Counted from the stretch's first letter, positions 1-6,560 are shown. The stretch is 17,870 nt of DNA from Sphingomonadales bacterium (GCA_018971065.1 JAGWVC010000080.1:1-17870), one strand, 5' to 3'. Made by a program: numbers and translations. The notes: generated from the letters alone by a model not told the origin.

Positions 1-80
1 TGGATGGTGAGGCCGGTGACGGCCATGACGATCATGAACAGGCCGAAGAAGACGCTGAGCCAGCGGTGCCATTTGCGCAT
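1..80 (-). CDS. PepSY-type membrane protein, N-terminal fragment (cut by window edge)
   Basis: Only the first 26 codons are present, read leftward from an ATG at position 80; the rest lies outside the window. The peptide starts MRKWHRWLSVFFGLFMIVMA and continues hydrophobic, i.e. a short basic W/H-containing start followed directly by a transmembrane helix. This start (RKWHRWL then a long helix) is typical of PepSY-associated membrane proteins, which often occur with siderophore receptors or as ferric reductase-like proteins. A GGAG lies about 10 nt upstream of the ATG. With so little sequence the family call is tentative and no substrate can be given. Confidence 0.55.
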   Translation of the reverse strand, partial: MRKWHRWLSVFFGLFMIVMAVTGLTI

Positions 81-242
81 GGGTATTCAGACTCCGGGAA
101 TGCAGGCGGGCGTGCGCCGGGCACGGGCAGGCGTGGCGGTGGGGCGGTGGCGCGATGGGGTGAAGGGACTGCCGTGGGGCGGGCGGAACAGGCGCGGCAG
201 GCGGGCCGTTGCGGGGGAGATCAACCCCGAGGAGTGACGAAC

Positions 243-476
243 ATGTTCGAGAAGCTGCGCATCCGCGAACACATGGAAGTTGCCGACAGCGCCGGCAATC
301 ATATCGGCACGGTCGATTCGACCGACGGCGACACGATCAGGCTGACCCGCAGCGACAGCAGTGACGGCCAGCACCACACGCTGTCGTTCGAGGACGTCGA
401 CCGCATCGAGGACAACCGGGTGTGGCTGAAGGATGGCGCCCGCGCCACCGCCGCACGGACGGCGACCACCTACTGA
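243..476 (+). CDS. DUF2171 domain protein (77 aa)
   Basis: This is a small soluble acidic protein starting MFEKLRIREHMEV. It reads like the DUF2171 family: an N-terminal 'I.EHMEV..s.G..IGtVD' strand pair (residues 5-25), an 'IRLTRSDS' strand, then 'H.i..e.V..ied..V.L' near residues 45-63. The fold is PRC-barrel-like and the cellular role is unknown. The ATG at 243 is chosen because GAGGAG (229-234) sits 8 nt upstream; a longer open frame to position 66 has no such signal and only GC-biased sequence. A strong terminator follows 25 nt after the stop, so this is probably a monocistronic gene. It is convergent with nrdA. Confidence 0.8.
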   Translation: MFEKLRIREHMEVADSAGNHIGTVDSTDGDTIRLTRSDSSDGQHHTLSFEDVDRIEDNRVWLKDGARATAARTATTY

Positions 477-500
477 TCCTGCCGCGAAGCGGACGGCGAG

Positions 501-529
501 GCCCCGGCGGGATGACTGCCGGGGCTTTT
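501..529 (+). terminator. Rho-independent terminator of the DUF2171 gene
   Basis: A perfect 8-bp stem GCCCCGGC (501-508) / GCCGGGGC (518-525) encloses a 9-nt loop and is followed by TTTT (526-529). The T-run is only on the plus side, so it serves the DUF2171 gene. On the other strand the hairpin lies beyond the nrdA stop but lacks a U-tract. Confidence 0.85.
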
Positions 530-560
530 GCCGTGAGTGGGGTTGCCGGTCCATTTCCGC

Positions 561-2594
561 TTACTGGCAGGCCAGGCATTCCTCGTAGTCGGTCTGGGTG
601 GCCAGTTCGAACACGGGGGCGTCGCTGGTGTTGTCGGCTTCGACCCCGCCGGCGAAACCGGCGCGCTGGATGGACTTCGAGCGCAGGTAGTACAGGCTCT
701 TGATGCCGCGTTCCCAGGCCTGGAAGTGGAGCATCATCAGGTCCCACTTGTCGACGTCGGCGGGGATGTAGAGGTTCAGCGACTGGGCCTGGTCGATATA
801 GGGGGTGCGATCGGCGGCGAATTCGAGCAGCCAGCGCTGGTCGATCTCGAAGCTGGTCTTGTAGACGGCCTTTTCCTCGGGGCTGAGGAAATCGAGGTGC
901 TGGATCGAGCCGCCGCGTTCGAGGATCGAGTTCCAGACGTTGGTCGAATCCTTGCTTTTCGAGGCCAGCAGTTTCTCGAGGTAGGGGTTCTTGACCACGA
1001 AGCTGCCCGACAGCGTCTTGTGGGTGTAGATGTTGGCGGGGATCGGCTCGATGCAGGCGCTGGTGCCGCCGCAGATGATGCTGATCGACGCGGTGGGGGC
1101 GATCGCCATCTTGCAGCTGAAGCGCTGCATCACGCCCATGTCGGCCGCGTCGGGGCAGGGGCCGCGTTCCTGGGCGAGCAGCAGGCTGGCCTCGTCGGCC
1201 TTGGCGGCGACGTGCTTGAACATCTTGAGGTTCCACGCCTTGGCCATCGCGCTCTCGAAGGCGATGCCCTTCATCTGCAGGAACGAGTGGAAGCCCATCA
1301 CGCCCATGCCGACCGAGCGTTCGCGCGCGGCGGAGTACTTGGCACGGGCCATCTCGTCAGGCGCGCGATCGATATAGTCCTGCAGCACGTTGTCGAGGAA
1401 GCGCATGACGTCCTCGACGAACATGCGGTCGTCGTGCCACTCGTCCCAGGTTTCGAGATTCAGCGACGACAGGCAGCACACCGCGGTGCGATCGTTGCCG
1501 AGGTGGTCGCGCCCGGTGGGCAGGGTGATTTCCGAGCAGAGGTTCGAGGTGTAGACCTTCAGCCCCAGGTCGCGGTGATGCTGGGGCATCATGCGGTTCA
1601 CGGTGTCGTTGAAGACGATGTAGGGTTCACCGGTGGCGAGGCGGGTCTCGACCAGCTTCTGGAACAGGCTGCGGGCGTTGACGGTGCCGCGCACCGAGCC
1701 GTCCTTCGGGCTCTTGAGGTCGAAGTCCGCGCCCTCGGCCACCGCGCGCATGAATTCGTCGGTGACGAGCACGCCGTGGTGGAGGTTCAGCGCCTTGCGG
1801 TTGAAATCGCCCGACGGCTTGCGGATTTCGAGGAACTCCTCGATCTCCGGGTGGGTGATGTCGAGGTAGCAGGCGGCCGAACCGCGCCGCAGGCTGCCCT
1901 GGCTGATGGCGAGGGTGAGGCTGTCCATCACGCGGACGAACGGGATGATGCCGCTGGTCTTGCCGTTGAGGCCGACGCTTTCGCCGATGCCGCGCACGTT
2001 GCCCCAGTAAGTGCCGATGCCGCCGCCGCGCGAGGCGAGCCAGACGTTCTCGTTCCAGGTGCCGACGATGCCTTCGAGGCTGTCATCGACCGAGTTCAGG
2101 TAGCACGAGATCGGCAGGCCGCGCCCGGTGCCGCCGTTCGACAGGACCGGGGTGGCGGGCATGAACCACAGCTTCGAGATGTAGTCATAAAGGCGCTGGG
2201 CGTGGGCCTGGTTGTCGGCATAGGCATCGGCGACGCGGGCGAACAGGTCCTGGTAGGTTTCGCCGGGCAGCAGATAGCGATCGTCCAGCGTGTCCTTGCC
2301 GAAATCGGTGAGCAGCACATCGCGCGCGGGGTCGGTCACGACATTGAAACGGCGCGCGTGCACCGCTTTCGAATCGTCCTTGGCCCGGACGGCTTCGGCG
2401 GCGGCCGCAGCCACGCTGCCGGCCATTTCGGCGATCAGGCCGGCTTCATCGCGATTCGATTTTTCGTCCATCTTCACTGCCGGGCGCTGGCCCGTCTCCT
2501 GAGGCGGGGGCGGCGCGGCATGATCCGCGGTCGTTTCGTTCACGTCGATACGGCCGGCGGCCATTGCGCCTTCATCCCTGCTGCTGAAATCCAC
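561..2594 (-). CDS. nrdA: Class I ribonucleoside-diphosphate reductase, alpha (large) subunit
   Basis: It reduces ribonucleoside diphosphates to deoxyribonucleotides together with a radical-generating beta subunit. Visible catalytic residues (677-aa numbering) are Cys164 in PISCYLNS, Asn351-Cys353-Glu355 in SNLCSEI (thiyl radical Cys and its partners), Cys374 in CCLSSLN, the radical-transfer Tyr635-Tyr636 pair and the C-terminal redox pair CLAC (673-676). The N-terminus (about residues 1-80) is low-complexity and alanine-rich, and no ATP-cone (dATP overall-activity domain) is visible, unlike the longer E. coli NrdA. The GTG at 2594 is chosen because GAGGGG (2602-2607) lies 7 nt upstream; a TTG at 2618 would place its ribosome site inside a hairpin, and an ATG at 2564 has only weak SD. 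No nrdB is adjacent on either side. The family is certain, the exact start less so. Confidence 0.95.
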   Translation of the reverse strand: MDFSSRDEGAMAAGRIDVNETTADHAAPPPPQETGQRPAVKMDEKSNRDEAGLIAEMAGSVAAAAAEAVRAKDDSKAVHARRFNVVTDPARDVLLTDFGKDTLDDRYLLPGETYQDLFARVADAYADNQAHAQRLYDYISKLWFMPATPVLSNGGTGRGLPISCYLNSVDDSLEGIVGTWNENVWLASRGGGIGTYWGNVRGIGESVGLNGKTSGIIPFVRVMDSLTLAISQGSLRRGSAACYLDITHPEIEEFLEIRKPSGDFNRKALNLHHGVLVTDEFMRAVAEGADFDLKSPKDGSVRGTVNARSLFQKLVETRLATGEPYIVFNDTVNRMMPQHHRDLGLKVYTSNLCSEITLPTGRDHLGNDRTAVCCLSSLNLETWDEWHDDRMFVEDVMRFLDNVLQDYIDRAPDEMARAKYSAARERSVGMGVMGFHSFLQMKGIAFESAMAKAWNLKMFKHVAAKADEASLLLAQERGPCPDAADMGVMQRFSCKMAIAPTASISIICGGTSACIEPIPANIYTHKTLSGSFVVKNPYLEKLLASKSKDSTNVWNSILERGGSIQHLDFLSPEEKAVYKTSFEIDQRWLLEFAADRTPYIDQAQSLNLYIPADVDKWDLMMLHFQAWERGIKSLYYLRSKSIQRAGFAGGVEADNTSDAPVFELATQTDYEECLACQ

Positions 2595-2601
2595 GCTTTC
2601 G

Positions 2602-2607
2602 CCCCTC
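2602..2607 (-). promoter_or_regulatory. Shine-Dalgarno supporting the GTG start of nrdA
   Basis: GAGGGG on the minus strand lies 7 nt before the GTG at 2594. It is the best ribosome-binding match among the three possible starts (TTG 2618, GTG 2594, ATG 2564). Confidence 0.5.
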
Positions 2608-2621
2608 GATAAAACCAATGC

Positions 2622-2635
2622 GCCGGCAAGCCGGC
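2622..2635 (-). promoter_or_regulatory. CUUG-capped hairpin in the nrdA leader
   Basis: The minus strand reads GCCGGC-TT-GCCGGC, a perfect dyad that in RNA folds as a 5-bp GC stem closed by a CUUG tetraloop. It ends 14 nt before the putative Shine-Dalgarno of nrdA and immediately before the alternative TTG. A similar dyad, GGGGC-AA-GCCCC, is at 2658-2669. It may stabilise the leader or influence translation; function is inferred only from position. Confidence 0.4.
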
Positions 2636-2691
2636 CGTTCCACTTGTGTTCGACTCAGGGGCAAGCCCCCAATGTAGCACGCCGGGGCACG

Positions 2692-2716
2692 AACAGGGAA
2701 AAACTTATCCCCTGTT
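2692..2716. promoter_or_regulatory. 25-bp inverted repeat, candidate operator upstream of nrdA
   Basis: Perfect 7-bp arms AACAGGG (2692-2698) and CCCTGTT (2710-2716) flank an 11-bp AT-rich centre. The site lies about 100 bp upstream of the nrdA start and just upstream of a weak -10-like TACATT (minus strand, 2676-2671), so it could be an operator overlapping the promoter. It does not resemble the NrdR-box consensus I know (ACACwATATATwGTGT), so the binding protein is unknown. Confidence 0.4.
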
Positions 2717-3003
2717 TGTTCCACTGGCGCCAGATTCCCGGGCTTGCCTTGAAGACCATCCCGACCCGGCGAATCCGCCCCCGTCCGCCGAATCGGCGTG
2801 CAGGGTGAGAAACTAGGTCTAGAGGCCCCCCGGCATGTGCTGCCACAACCCATAGTGCCAAAGCCCGAGTCAGGCGCAAGTGGGTTAACCGATCATTCAT
2901 CGTGAGAATGACTCGTTCCGGCGCCTGCGCGCCATGTTGCGGCGCAGCGACGCGCGCAAATCCGGGCACTGGCCGTCTGCGCAAGAGTCAAAGTGAATCT
3001 GTG

Positions 3004-3029
3004 AAAAAAAATTTGCGGGGAAGGCCGCA
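3004..3029 (-). terminator. Probable intrinsic terminator of the AlkB-like gene
   Basis: On the minus strand TGCGG (3029-3025), a 6-nt loop and CCGCA (3018-3014) are followed by AA and then eight T residues (3011-3004). It lies about 78 nt after the stop of the AlkB-like gene. The stem is only 5 bp, but the T-run is the longest in the window on that strand. It would separate alkB-like transcription from nrdA. Confidence 0.5.
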
Positions 3030-3106
3030 GGAATCCGATGTTTCGCGGTTGACTCGGAATAGAATCGAGACGGGCAATTTCATTTCGTGGCCATGCCGGC
3101 CCCGTA

Positions 3107-3673
3107 TCACGCGGCCGCGTCGCGCAGCGCCTGGCCGGCCGCGTTGAAGGTGCGCAGCGTGACCGACCAGCGCGTGCCGGGGGTGGGCGGCAGCGCGTGG
3201 CGCCACTGGTGCAGCGCGGCGCCTTGCAGGACGTAGAGCGAGCGGCGCGGCAGCGGCACTTCGGCGACGGCGGCGGGATCGTCGGGCCGGTCGAATCGCA
3301 TCACCGTGTCACAGCTGAGCGACACGCCGATGACATGCGCCCACAGCGGCTTGTCGAAATGCGGCTGGATGATGGCGCCGGGGCCATAGCGGTTGACCAG
3401 CGCCTCGGCGAACAGCGGCGTGGCAATGCCGGTGGCGGCCGAGACCGCGCGGCACAACGGGGCCATGCTGTCGGGGATCGGCGGGCAGGGGCGGAAGGTG
3501 TCGCCGGTGTAATCATATTTCCAGCCGAACGACACGCTGGCGCGATCGTTGCCCGCATCATAAGGGGGGACGACGACCTTCATCGTCGCGAACGCGGCCA
3601 GCAGCGCCTGCTCTTCAGCGGGGGTGATGACGTCGGGAAGGAACACGAGATCGGGCACGGCGGTGGGTGGCAT
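3107..3673 (-). CDS. AlkB-like 2-oxoglutarate/Fe(II)-dependent dioxygenase
   Basis: This 188-aa cytosolic protein has the AlkB-type double-stranded beta-helix: 'VNRYGPGAIIQPHFD' (93-107) carries the conserved N-x-Y and the iron ligands His105 and Asp107; the third ligand is probably His159 in 'WRHALPP', and the 2-oxoglutarate-binding R-x5-R motif is Arg168...Arg174 (RWSVTLR). AlkB proteins oxidatively remove alkyl groups from nucleic acids or, in some subfamilies, from proteins; the substrate here cannot be told. The ATG at 3673 is preceded by GGGAGA at a good distance. It is divergent from the cystatin-like gene over a 61-bp gap and is not linked to ada or alkA. No SOS box or Ada box was seen. 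Confidence 0.85.
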   Translation of the reverse strand: MPPTAVPDLVFLPDVITPAEEQALLAAFATMKVVVPPYDAGNDRASVSFGWKYDYTGDTFRPCPPIPDSMAPLCRAVSAATGIATPLFAEALVNRYGPGAIIQPHFDKPLWAHVIGVSLSCDTVMRFDRPDDPAAVAEVPLPRRSLYVLQGAALHQWRHALPPTPGTRWSVTLRTFNAAGQALRDAAA

Positions 3674-3734
3674 CGGTGTCTCCCGGTTTGCGGGATGCTA
3701 TGCCTGGGACCGGGGGCTGTCAAAGGAGCGATCG

Positions 3735-4049
3735 ATGAGTGCATGGATGGCGGGATTGCTGCTGGCGGTGGCGCCGGTGGCGCCGGTGGCAGGCGTGCCG
3801 ATCGTCGGCGGGTGGAGCGTGGTGGCGGCCACGGACCCCGAAGTGCGCGCCGCGGCCGATGCGGCGCTGGTCGGGCTGCAGCGCCGCCATGCCCGCGTGG
3901 CGCGGATCGAGGCGGCGAGCCGGCAGGTGGTGGCGGGCATGAACTATCGCCTGACGCTGCGGCTGAGCGACCGTTCGCGCTGGGACGTGACGGTGTGGCA
4001 GCAGTTGTCCGGCCAGTGGCAGGTGACCGCGAAACAGCGCCTACGCTGA
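3735..4049 (+). CDS. Secreted cystatin-like protein (putative cysteine-protease inhibitor)
   Basis: This 104-aa protein begins with a hydrophobic signal-like segment (residues 3-20, MAGLLLAVAPVAPVAG), so it is probably exported to the periplasm. The mature part shows the cystatin (MEROPS I25) layout: an N-terminal glycine pair in 'PIVGGWS' (22-28), one amphipathic helix (about 34-52), the diagnostic hairpin motif QVVAG (64-68) followed by 'MNYRLTLRL', and a second hairpin with Trp in 'WDVTVWQQLSGQW' (83-95). Cystatins bind papain-type proteases with these three elements. The ATG at 3735 has AAGGAG (3723-3728) 6 nt upstream, which rules out the longer frame starting at 3624. Its last 9 bp overlap the end of the convergent sugar kinase gene. 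No target protease is encoded nearby. Confidence 0.75.
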   Translation: MSAWMAGLLLAVAPVAPVAGVPIVGGWSVVAATDPEVRAAADAALVGLQRRHARVARIEAASRQVVAGMNYRLTLRLSDRSRWDVTVWQQLSGQWQVTAKQRLR

Positions 4050-4967
4050 GCCGAGCCGTTCCCACATCGCCCGCACGTCGGGCGGGTGGCAGAGGTCGGT
4101 GCCGGGGCTGAGCACGGCGGCCGTGCCCGCCGCCATGCCCCAGCGGAACGCGCCGGCGGCGTCCGCGCCACGCAGGAAGCCGTGGACCATGCCGGCGACG
4201 AAGCTGTCGCCGGCGCCGGTGGCGCTGCGCACCTCGACGTCGAGCGCGTCGAGCCGTTCGACCCCGCCATCATGTGCCAGCACCGCGCCGTTGTGGCCGA
4301 GGGTGACGGCGATGTGCGCGGCCTTGCCCGCCCGGACCAGTTCCAGCGCCGCCGCGCCGATCTCGCGCCAGCCGTGGAGCTTTTTCCCGACGAACGCCTC
4401 GAACTCGCCCTGGCTGGGCTTGACCAGGAACAGGCCGCCCGCCGCCAGCGCGGCGGTGAGCGCAGGCCCCGAGGTATCCAGCACCAGCTTGCGGGTCTGG
4501 CCCAGCGCGGCGCCGAGGCGGGCGTAGAAATCCTCGGGCACGCCGCGCGGCAGCGATCCCGAGGCGACCACCCAGGGCGAGCCGGTGGCGACGGTAGCGG
4601 CCAGCGCGGCCTGCCATTCGGATTCGGCCAGAAGCGGGCCTTCGGGGACGAAGCGGAATTCCTTGCCGCTGGAGCGTTCGTAGACCGCCAGGCTCATCCG
4701 GGTGTGATCGGCGATGGGGACGCGGTGGCGGTCGATGCCGCGCTCGACCAGCAGTTCGTCCAGCAGCGCGCCGGTGGCGCCGCCGGCGCAGTACACCGCC
4801 TCCACCCGTTCCCCCAGCCGGGCCAGCACGCGGGCGACGTTGATGCCGCCGCCGCCGGGGTGATAGACTTCGGCCGAGGTGCGGACCTTGTGCGTGGGGA
4901 CGACCTTTTCGGTCTCGCACGCGCCGTCGATCGCGGGGTTCAGTGTCAGCGTGGCGACCGGGTCCAT
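4041..4967 (-). CDS. pfkB: PfkB-family sugar kinase (6-phosphofructokinase II / 1-phosphofructokinase type)
   Basis: This 308-aa ribokinase-fold kinase resembles E. coli PfkB along its whole length: 'TLTLNPAID' at 6-14, the substrate loop GGGGINVAR (38-46), 'AGGATG' (61-66), 'SGSLPRGVP' (136-144), 'LVKPSQGEFE' (181-190) and the ATP/catalytic signature GAGDSF (251-256, catalytic Asp254). It should phosphorylate a sugar phosphate such as fructose 6-phosphate with ATP in the cytosol; tagatose-6-P or fructose-1-P kinase activity cannot be excluded. Its ATG at 4967 shares one base with the TGA of the upstream cupin gene (TGATG), indicating translational coupling. The frame is open much further upstream, but that extension merely crosses the cupin gene. 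It converges on, and overlaps by 9 bp, the cystatin-like gene. Confidence 0.88.
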   Translation of the reverse strand: MDPVATLTLNPAIDGACETEKVVPTHKVRTSAEVYHPGGGGINVARVLARLGERVEAVYCAGGATGALLDELLVERGIDRHRVPIADHTRMSLAVYERSSGKEFRFVPEGPLLAESEWQAALAATVATGSPWVVASGSLPRGVPEDFYARLGAALGQTRKLVLDTSGPALTAALAAGGLFLVKPSQGEFEAFVGKKLHGWREIGAAALELVRAGKAAHIAVTLGHNGAVLAHDGGVERLDALDVEVRSATGAGDSFVAGMVHGFLRGADAAGAFRWGMAAGTAAVLSPGTDLCHPPDVRAMWERLGSA

Positions 4968-5401
4968 CAGCCGGCAGCCTGCCCCGGCGCCCAGCCGCGC
5001 GCGGCGAGTTCGAAGCCCTCGAAGGTGAAGCCGGGGACGACCACGCACGAAACCAGCGCCCAGCCCTCGCGGGCTTCGGCTGACTGCCAGTGGCCGGCGG
5101 GGATCACCGCCTGCGGCTGCTGCCCGGCCAGCACATCGCCGCCGAGGGTGATGTCGATGACGGGGCCGGTATCCAGCGCGGCATGGCCCAGCCACAGCGG
5201 GCTGCCGGCGTGCCACAGCCACAGCTCGGCGGCATCGACCCAGTGCCAGTGCGAGCGCTGGCCGGCTTCGAGCAGGTAGTGGATGGCGGTGCCCTGCGCG
5301 CGCGGCAGGGCACCGTCGCGCCAGGTTTCGCGATACCAGCCGCCTTCGGGATGAGGGACAAGGCCGAGGCGTTCGATCAGGGGATGGGCGGTCGTATCCA
5401 T
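4967..5401 (-). CDS. DUF985 cupin-family protein
   Basis: This 144-aa single-domain protein of the DUF985/Cupin_5 family is recognisable by 'LIERLGLVPHPEGGWYRE' (8-25), 'HYLLEAGQRSHWHWVDAAE' (41-59) with the H-x-H pair typical of cupin metal or ligand sites, and the C-terminal 'VVPGFTFEGFELA' (121-133). The family forms small beta-barrels of uncertain function, some suggested to bind sugar nucleotides or other small ligands. The ATG at 5401 begins right at the conserved N-terminus; only a weak ribosome site is seen. The stop overlaps the start of the PfkB-like kinase by one base, so the two are probably one operon, hinting at a sugar-related role (inference). It is divergent from the TIM-barrel gene. 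Confidence 0.85.
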   Translation of the reverse strand: MDTTAHPLIERLGLVPHPEGGWYRETWRDGALPRAQGTAIHYLLEAGQRSHWHWVDAAELWLWHAGSPLWLGHAALDTGPVIDITLGGDVLAGQQPQAVIPAGHWQSAEAREGWALVSCVVVPGFTFEGFELAARGWAPGQAAG

Positions 5402-5447
5402 GCCGCTCGATTGTGCCTTCGCCCGCCGATTGCCGCAAGCCATCGCG

Positions 5448-5470
5448 GCGGCGTTTCGCGCAAACGCCGC
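5448..5470. promoter_or_regulatory. 9-bp-arm inverted repeat in a divergent promoter region
   Basis: GCGGCGTTT (5448-5456) and AAACGCCGC (5462-5470) are perfect inverted copies around a 5-bp centre. The site lies between the divergent cupin (start 5401) and isomerase-like (start 5507) genes, 36 bp from the latter. No T-run follows on either side and no gene ends here, so an operator is more likely than a terminator. Confidence 0.5.
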
Positions 5471-5506
5471 GAAATGGCAGGCTGAATTTCCGGTGGGAGA
5501 CAGGGC

Positions 5507-6313
5507 ATGACACACACGCGTTTCGGGATCGAGCTGCTGACCGTGCTGGGGATGAACCCGGTGGACCATGTGCGGCTGGCGGCGGAGCTGGGCTGCTCGA
5601 ACGTGTCGATGGGCCTGATGCAGATGCCGTTTAACAACCCCTATGGCCATGCATCGTGGTCGCTGGCGGAAGATCCGGCCTTGCGGCGGGAACTGAAGGC
5701 GGCGCTGGCCGATACCGGGGTGTTCATCGCCATCGGCGAAGGCATCCGCGTGCGCGACGATGCACCGGCGGCGGCCAGCGCGGCGCAGATGGACCTGATG
5801 GCCGAACTGGGCGCGCGGCGGATCAACGCGGTGTCGATGGACTATGCCGAGGGTTATGTGCTGGAGCAGATGGCGGCGTTGCGCGCAATGGCGGCGGCGC
5901 GGGGCATGGCGTTCTCGATCGAGTTCGTGCGCGGCTGGACGATCGGCACGCTGGCACAGGGCGTGGCGGCGGCGAAGGCGGTGGGCGGAACGGTGCTGAT
6001 CGATTCGATGCATTTCTATCGCGGCGGCGGGCAGACCGAACAGATCGCCGCGCTTGATCCGGCGATGATCGGCCATTGCCAGATCAGCGACGTGCCGATG
6101 AATGATGAGATGGACTACATGCAGCAGGCGATGGTGGCGCGGCGGGCGCCGGGCGACGGGGAACTGCCGTTGCGCGATTTCGTGGCGGCGCTGCCGGCGG
6201 ATATGACGATCGGCATCGAGGTGCCGAATCTGGCGATGGCCAGCGACGGGCGGCCGCAGCGCGAGGTGGTGGCGGAGATTGTCCGCAAGGCGCAGGCGCT
6301 GGAGGTGGGCTGA
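5507..6313 (+). CDS. Sugar phosphate isomerase/epimerase-like TIM-barrel protein
   Basis: This 268-aa protein of the xylose isomerase-like TIM barrel (AP endonuclease family 2) fold begins 'FGIELLTVLGMNPVDHVRLAAELGC'-like, where alternating strands and helices start. Probable metal-site residues are Glu139 in 'FSIEFV', Asp166 and His169 in 'LIDSMHFYRGGG', the 'HCQISD' strand (190-195), the 'RRAPGDGELPL' loop (212-222) that matches the R-x-PG-x-GE loop of inosose/sugar isomerases, and Glu238 in 'IGIEVPN'. It likely acts on a sugar or polyol in the cytosol; the substrate is unknown. GGGAG (5495-5499) lies 7 nt before the ATG. It stands alone on this strand, divergent from the cupin-kinase pair, with an inverted repeat between them that may control both. 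Confidence 0.75.
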   Translation: MTHTRFGIELLTVLGMNPVDHVRLAAELGCSNVSMGLMQMPFNNPYGHASWSLAEDPALRRELKAALADTGVFIAIGEGIRVRDDAPAAASAAQMDLMAELGARRINAVSMDYAEGYVLEQMAALRAMAAARGMAFSIEFVRGWTIGTLAQGVAAAKAVGGTVLIDSMHFYRGGGQTEQIAALDPAMIGHCQISDVPMNDEMDYMQQAMVARRAPGDGELPLRDFVAALPADMTIGIEVPNLAMASDGRPQREVVAEIVRKAQALEVG

Positions 6314-6353
6314 ACCTTTTGCACGGCCCTGTGATCGCCGATGGGGTGCAGGT

Positions 6354-6560
6354 ATGAGGCATTATATCTTAATATCGACAGCCATTTTTGCGATATTTAC
6401 GGTTGTTAACACTGTAAGCCTTGTGTTTGAAAATGGTATGTCCGTGCCTGCAAGGCAGGAAATATATAGATATGCTCTGTCTGAAGGGGTAATATTTCTT
6501 GGAAGTTTATTTGTGTCATGGATGATCGTGTTTTTTGAGAGGTTTGTTCCGAGAGATTGA
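6354..6560 (+). CDS. Small two-helix membrane protein in an AT-rich island
   Basis: This 68-aa hypothetical protein has two hydrophobic stretches (about residues 5-24 and 46-63) joined by a polar loop containing 'SVPARQEIYRY', and a charged tail ending FVPRD. I do not recognise a family. The gene's base composition is near 35-40 percent GC while all neighbours are far more GC-rich, and it uses codons such as ATA, TTA and AGA that are rare around it. The ATG at 6354 lies 41 bp after the isomerase stop with only a weak ribosome site (GGGGTG). The plus frame is preferred over an overlapping 73-codon minus frame because it gives coherent membrane helices. It looks like a recent acquisition or orphan gene. 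Confidence 0.5.
   Translation: MRHYILISTAIFAIFTVVNTVSLVFENGMSVPARQEIYRYALSEGVIFLGSLFVSWMIVFFERFVPRD

Larger units (their letters stand above)
2595..3106. promoter_or_regulatory. nrdA upstream region with 11 GANTC sites; no gene seen
   Basis: No credible coding sequence is seen in these ~510 bp; the open frames present lack ribosome sites and family resemblance. GANTC, the target of the alphaproteobacterial cell-cycle methylase CcrM, occurs at 2652, 2733, 2771, 2790, 2867, 2910, 2985, 2995, 3031, 3051 and 3062. Base composition alone would predict about two. A degenerate CtrA-like word (TTAA-N7-TTCA) is at 2885-2899. The region also holds the hairpins and inverted repeat listed separately and a probable terminator for the upstream gene. 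Confidence 0.5.

Noticed and set aside
537..2612. 691-codon open frame on the plus strand opposite nrdA
   Set aside because: It is the antisense mirror of a highly conserved gene in GC-rich DNA; its product is a repetitive G/A/V/D/H-rich sequence with no domain, and it has no ribosome site.
2648..2656. GTTCGACTC as the T-loop of a tRNA
   Set aside because: The flanking bases do not pair into a T-stem and no acceptor or anticodon arms can be drawn.
2704..2714. DnaA box (TTATCCCCT) hinting at a replication origin with the GANTC cluster
   Set aside because: It differs at two positions from TTATCCACA, no further boxes cluster nearby, and no origin-linked genes are present.
4086..5279. 397-codon plus-strand frame opposite the PfkB and cupin genes
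   Set aside because: It runs antisense through two recognised genes, and its composition is typical of shadow frames.
4968..5513. N-terminal extension of the sugar kinase as a fusion protein
   Set aside because: The frame is open, but the extra 182 residues are Arg/Pro/Ala-rich noise overlapping the cupin gene in another frame; the kinase begins at its usual N-terminus at 4967.
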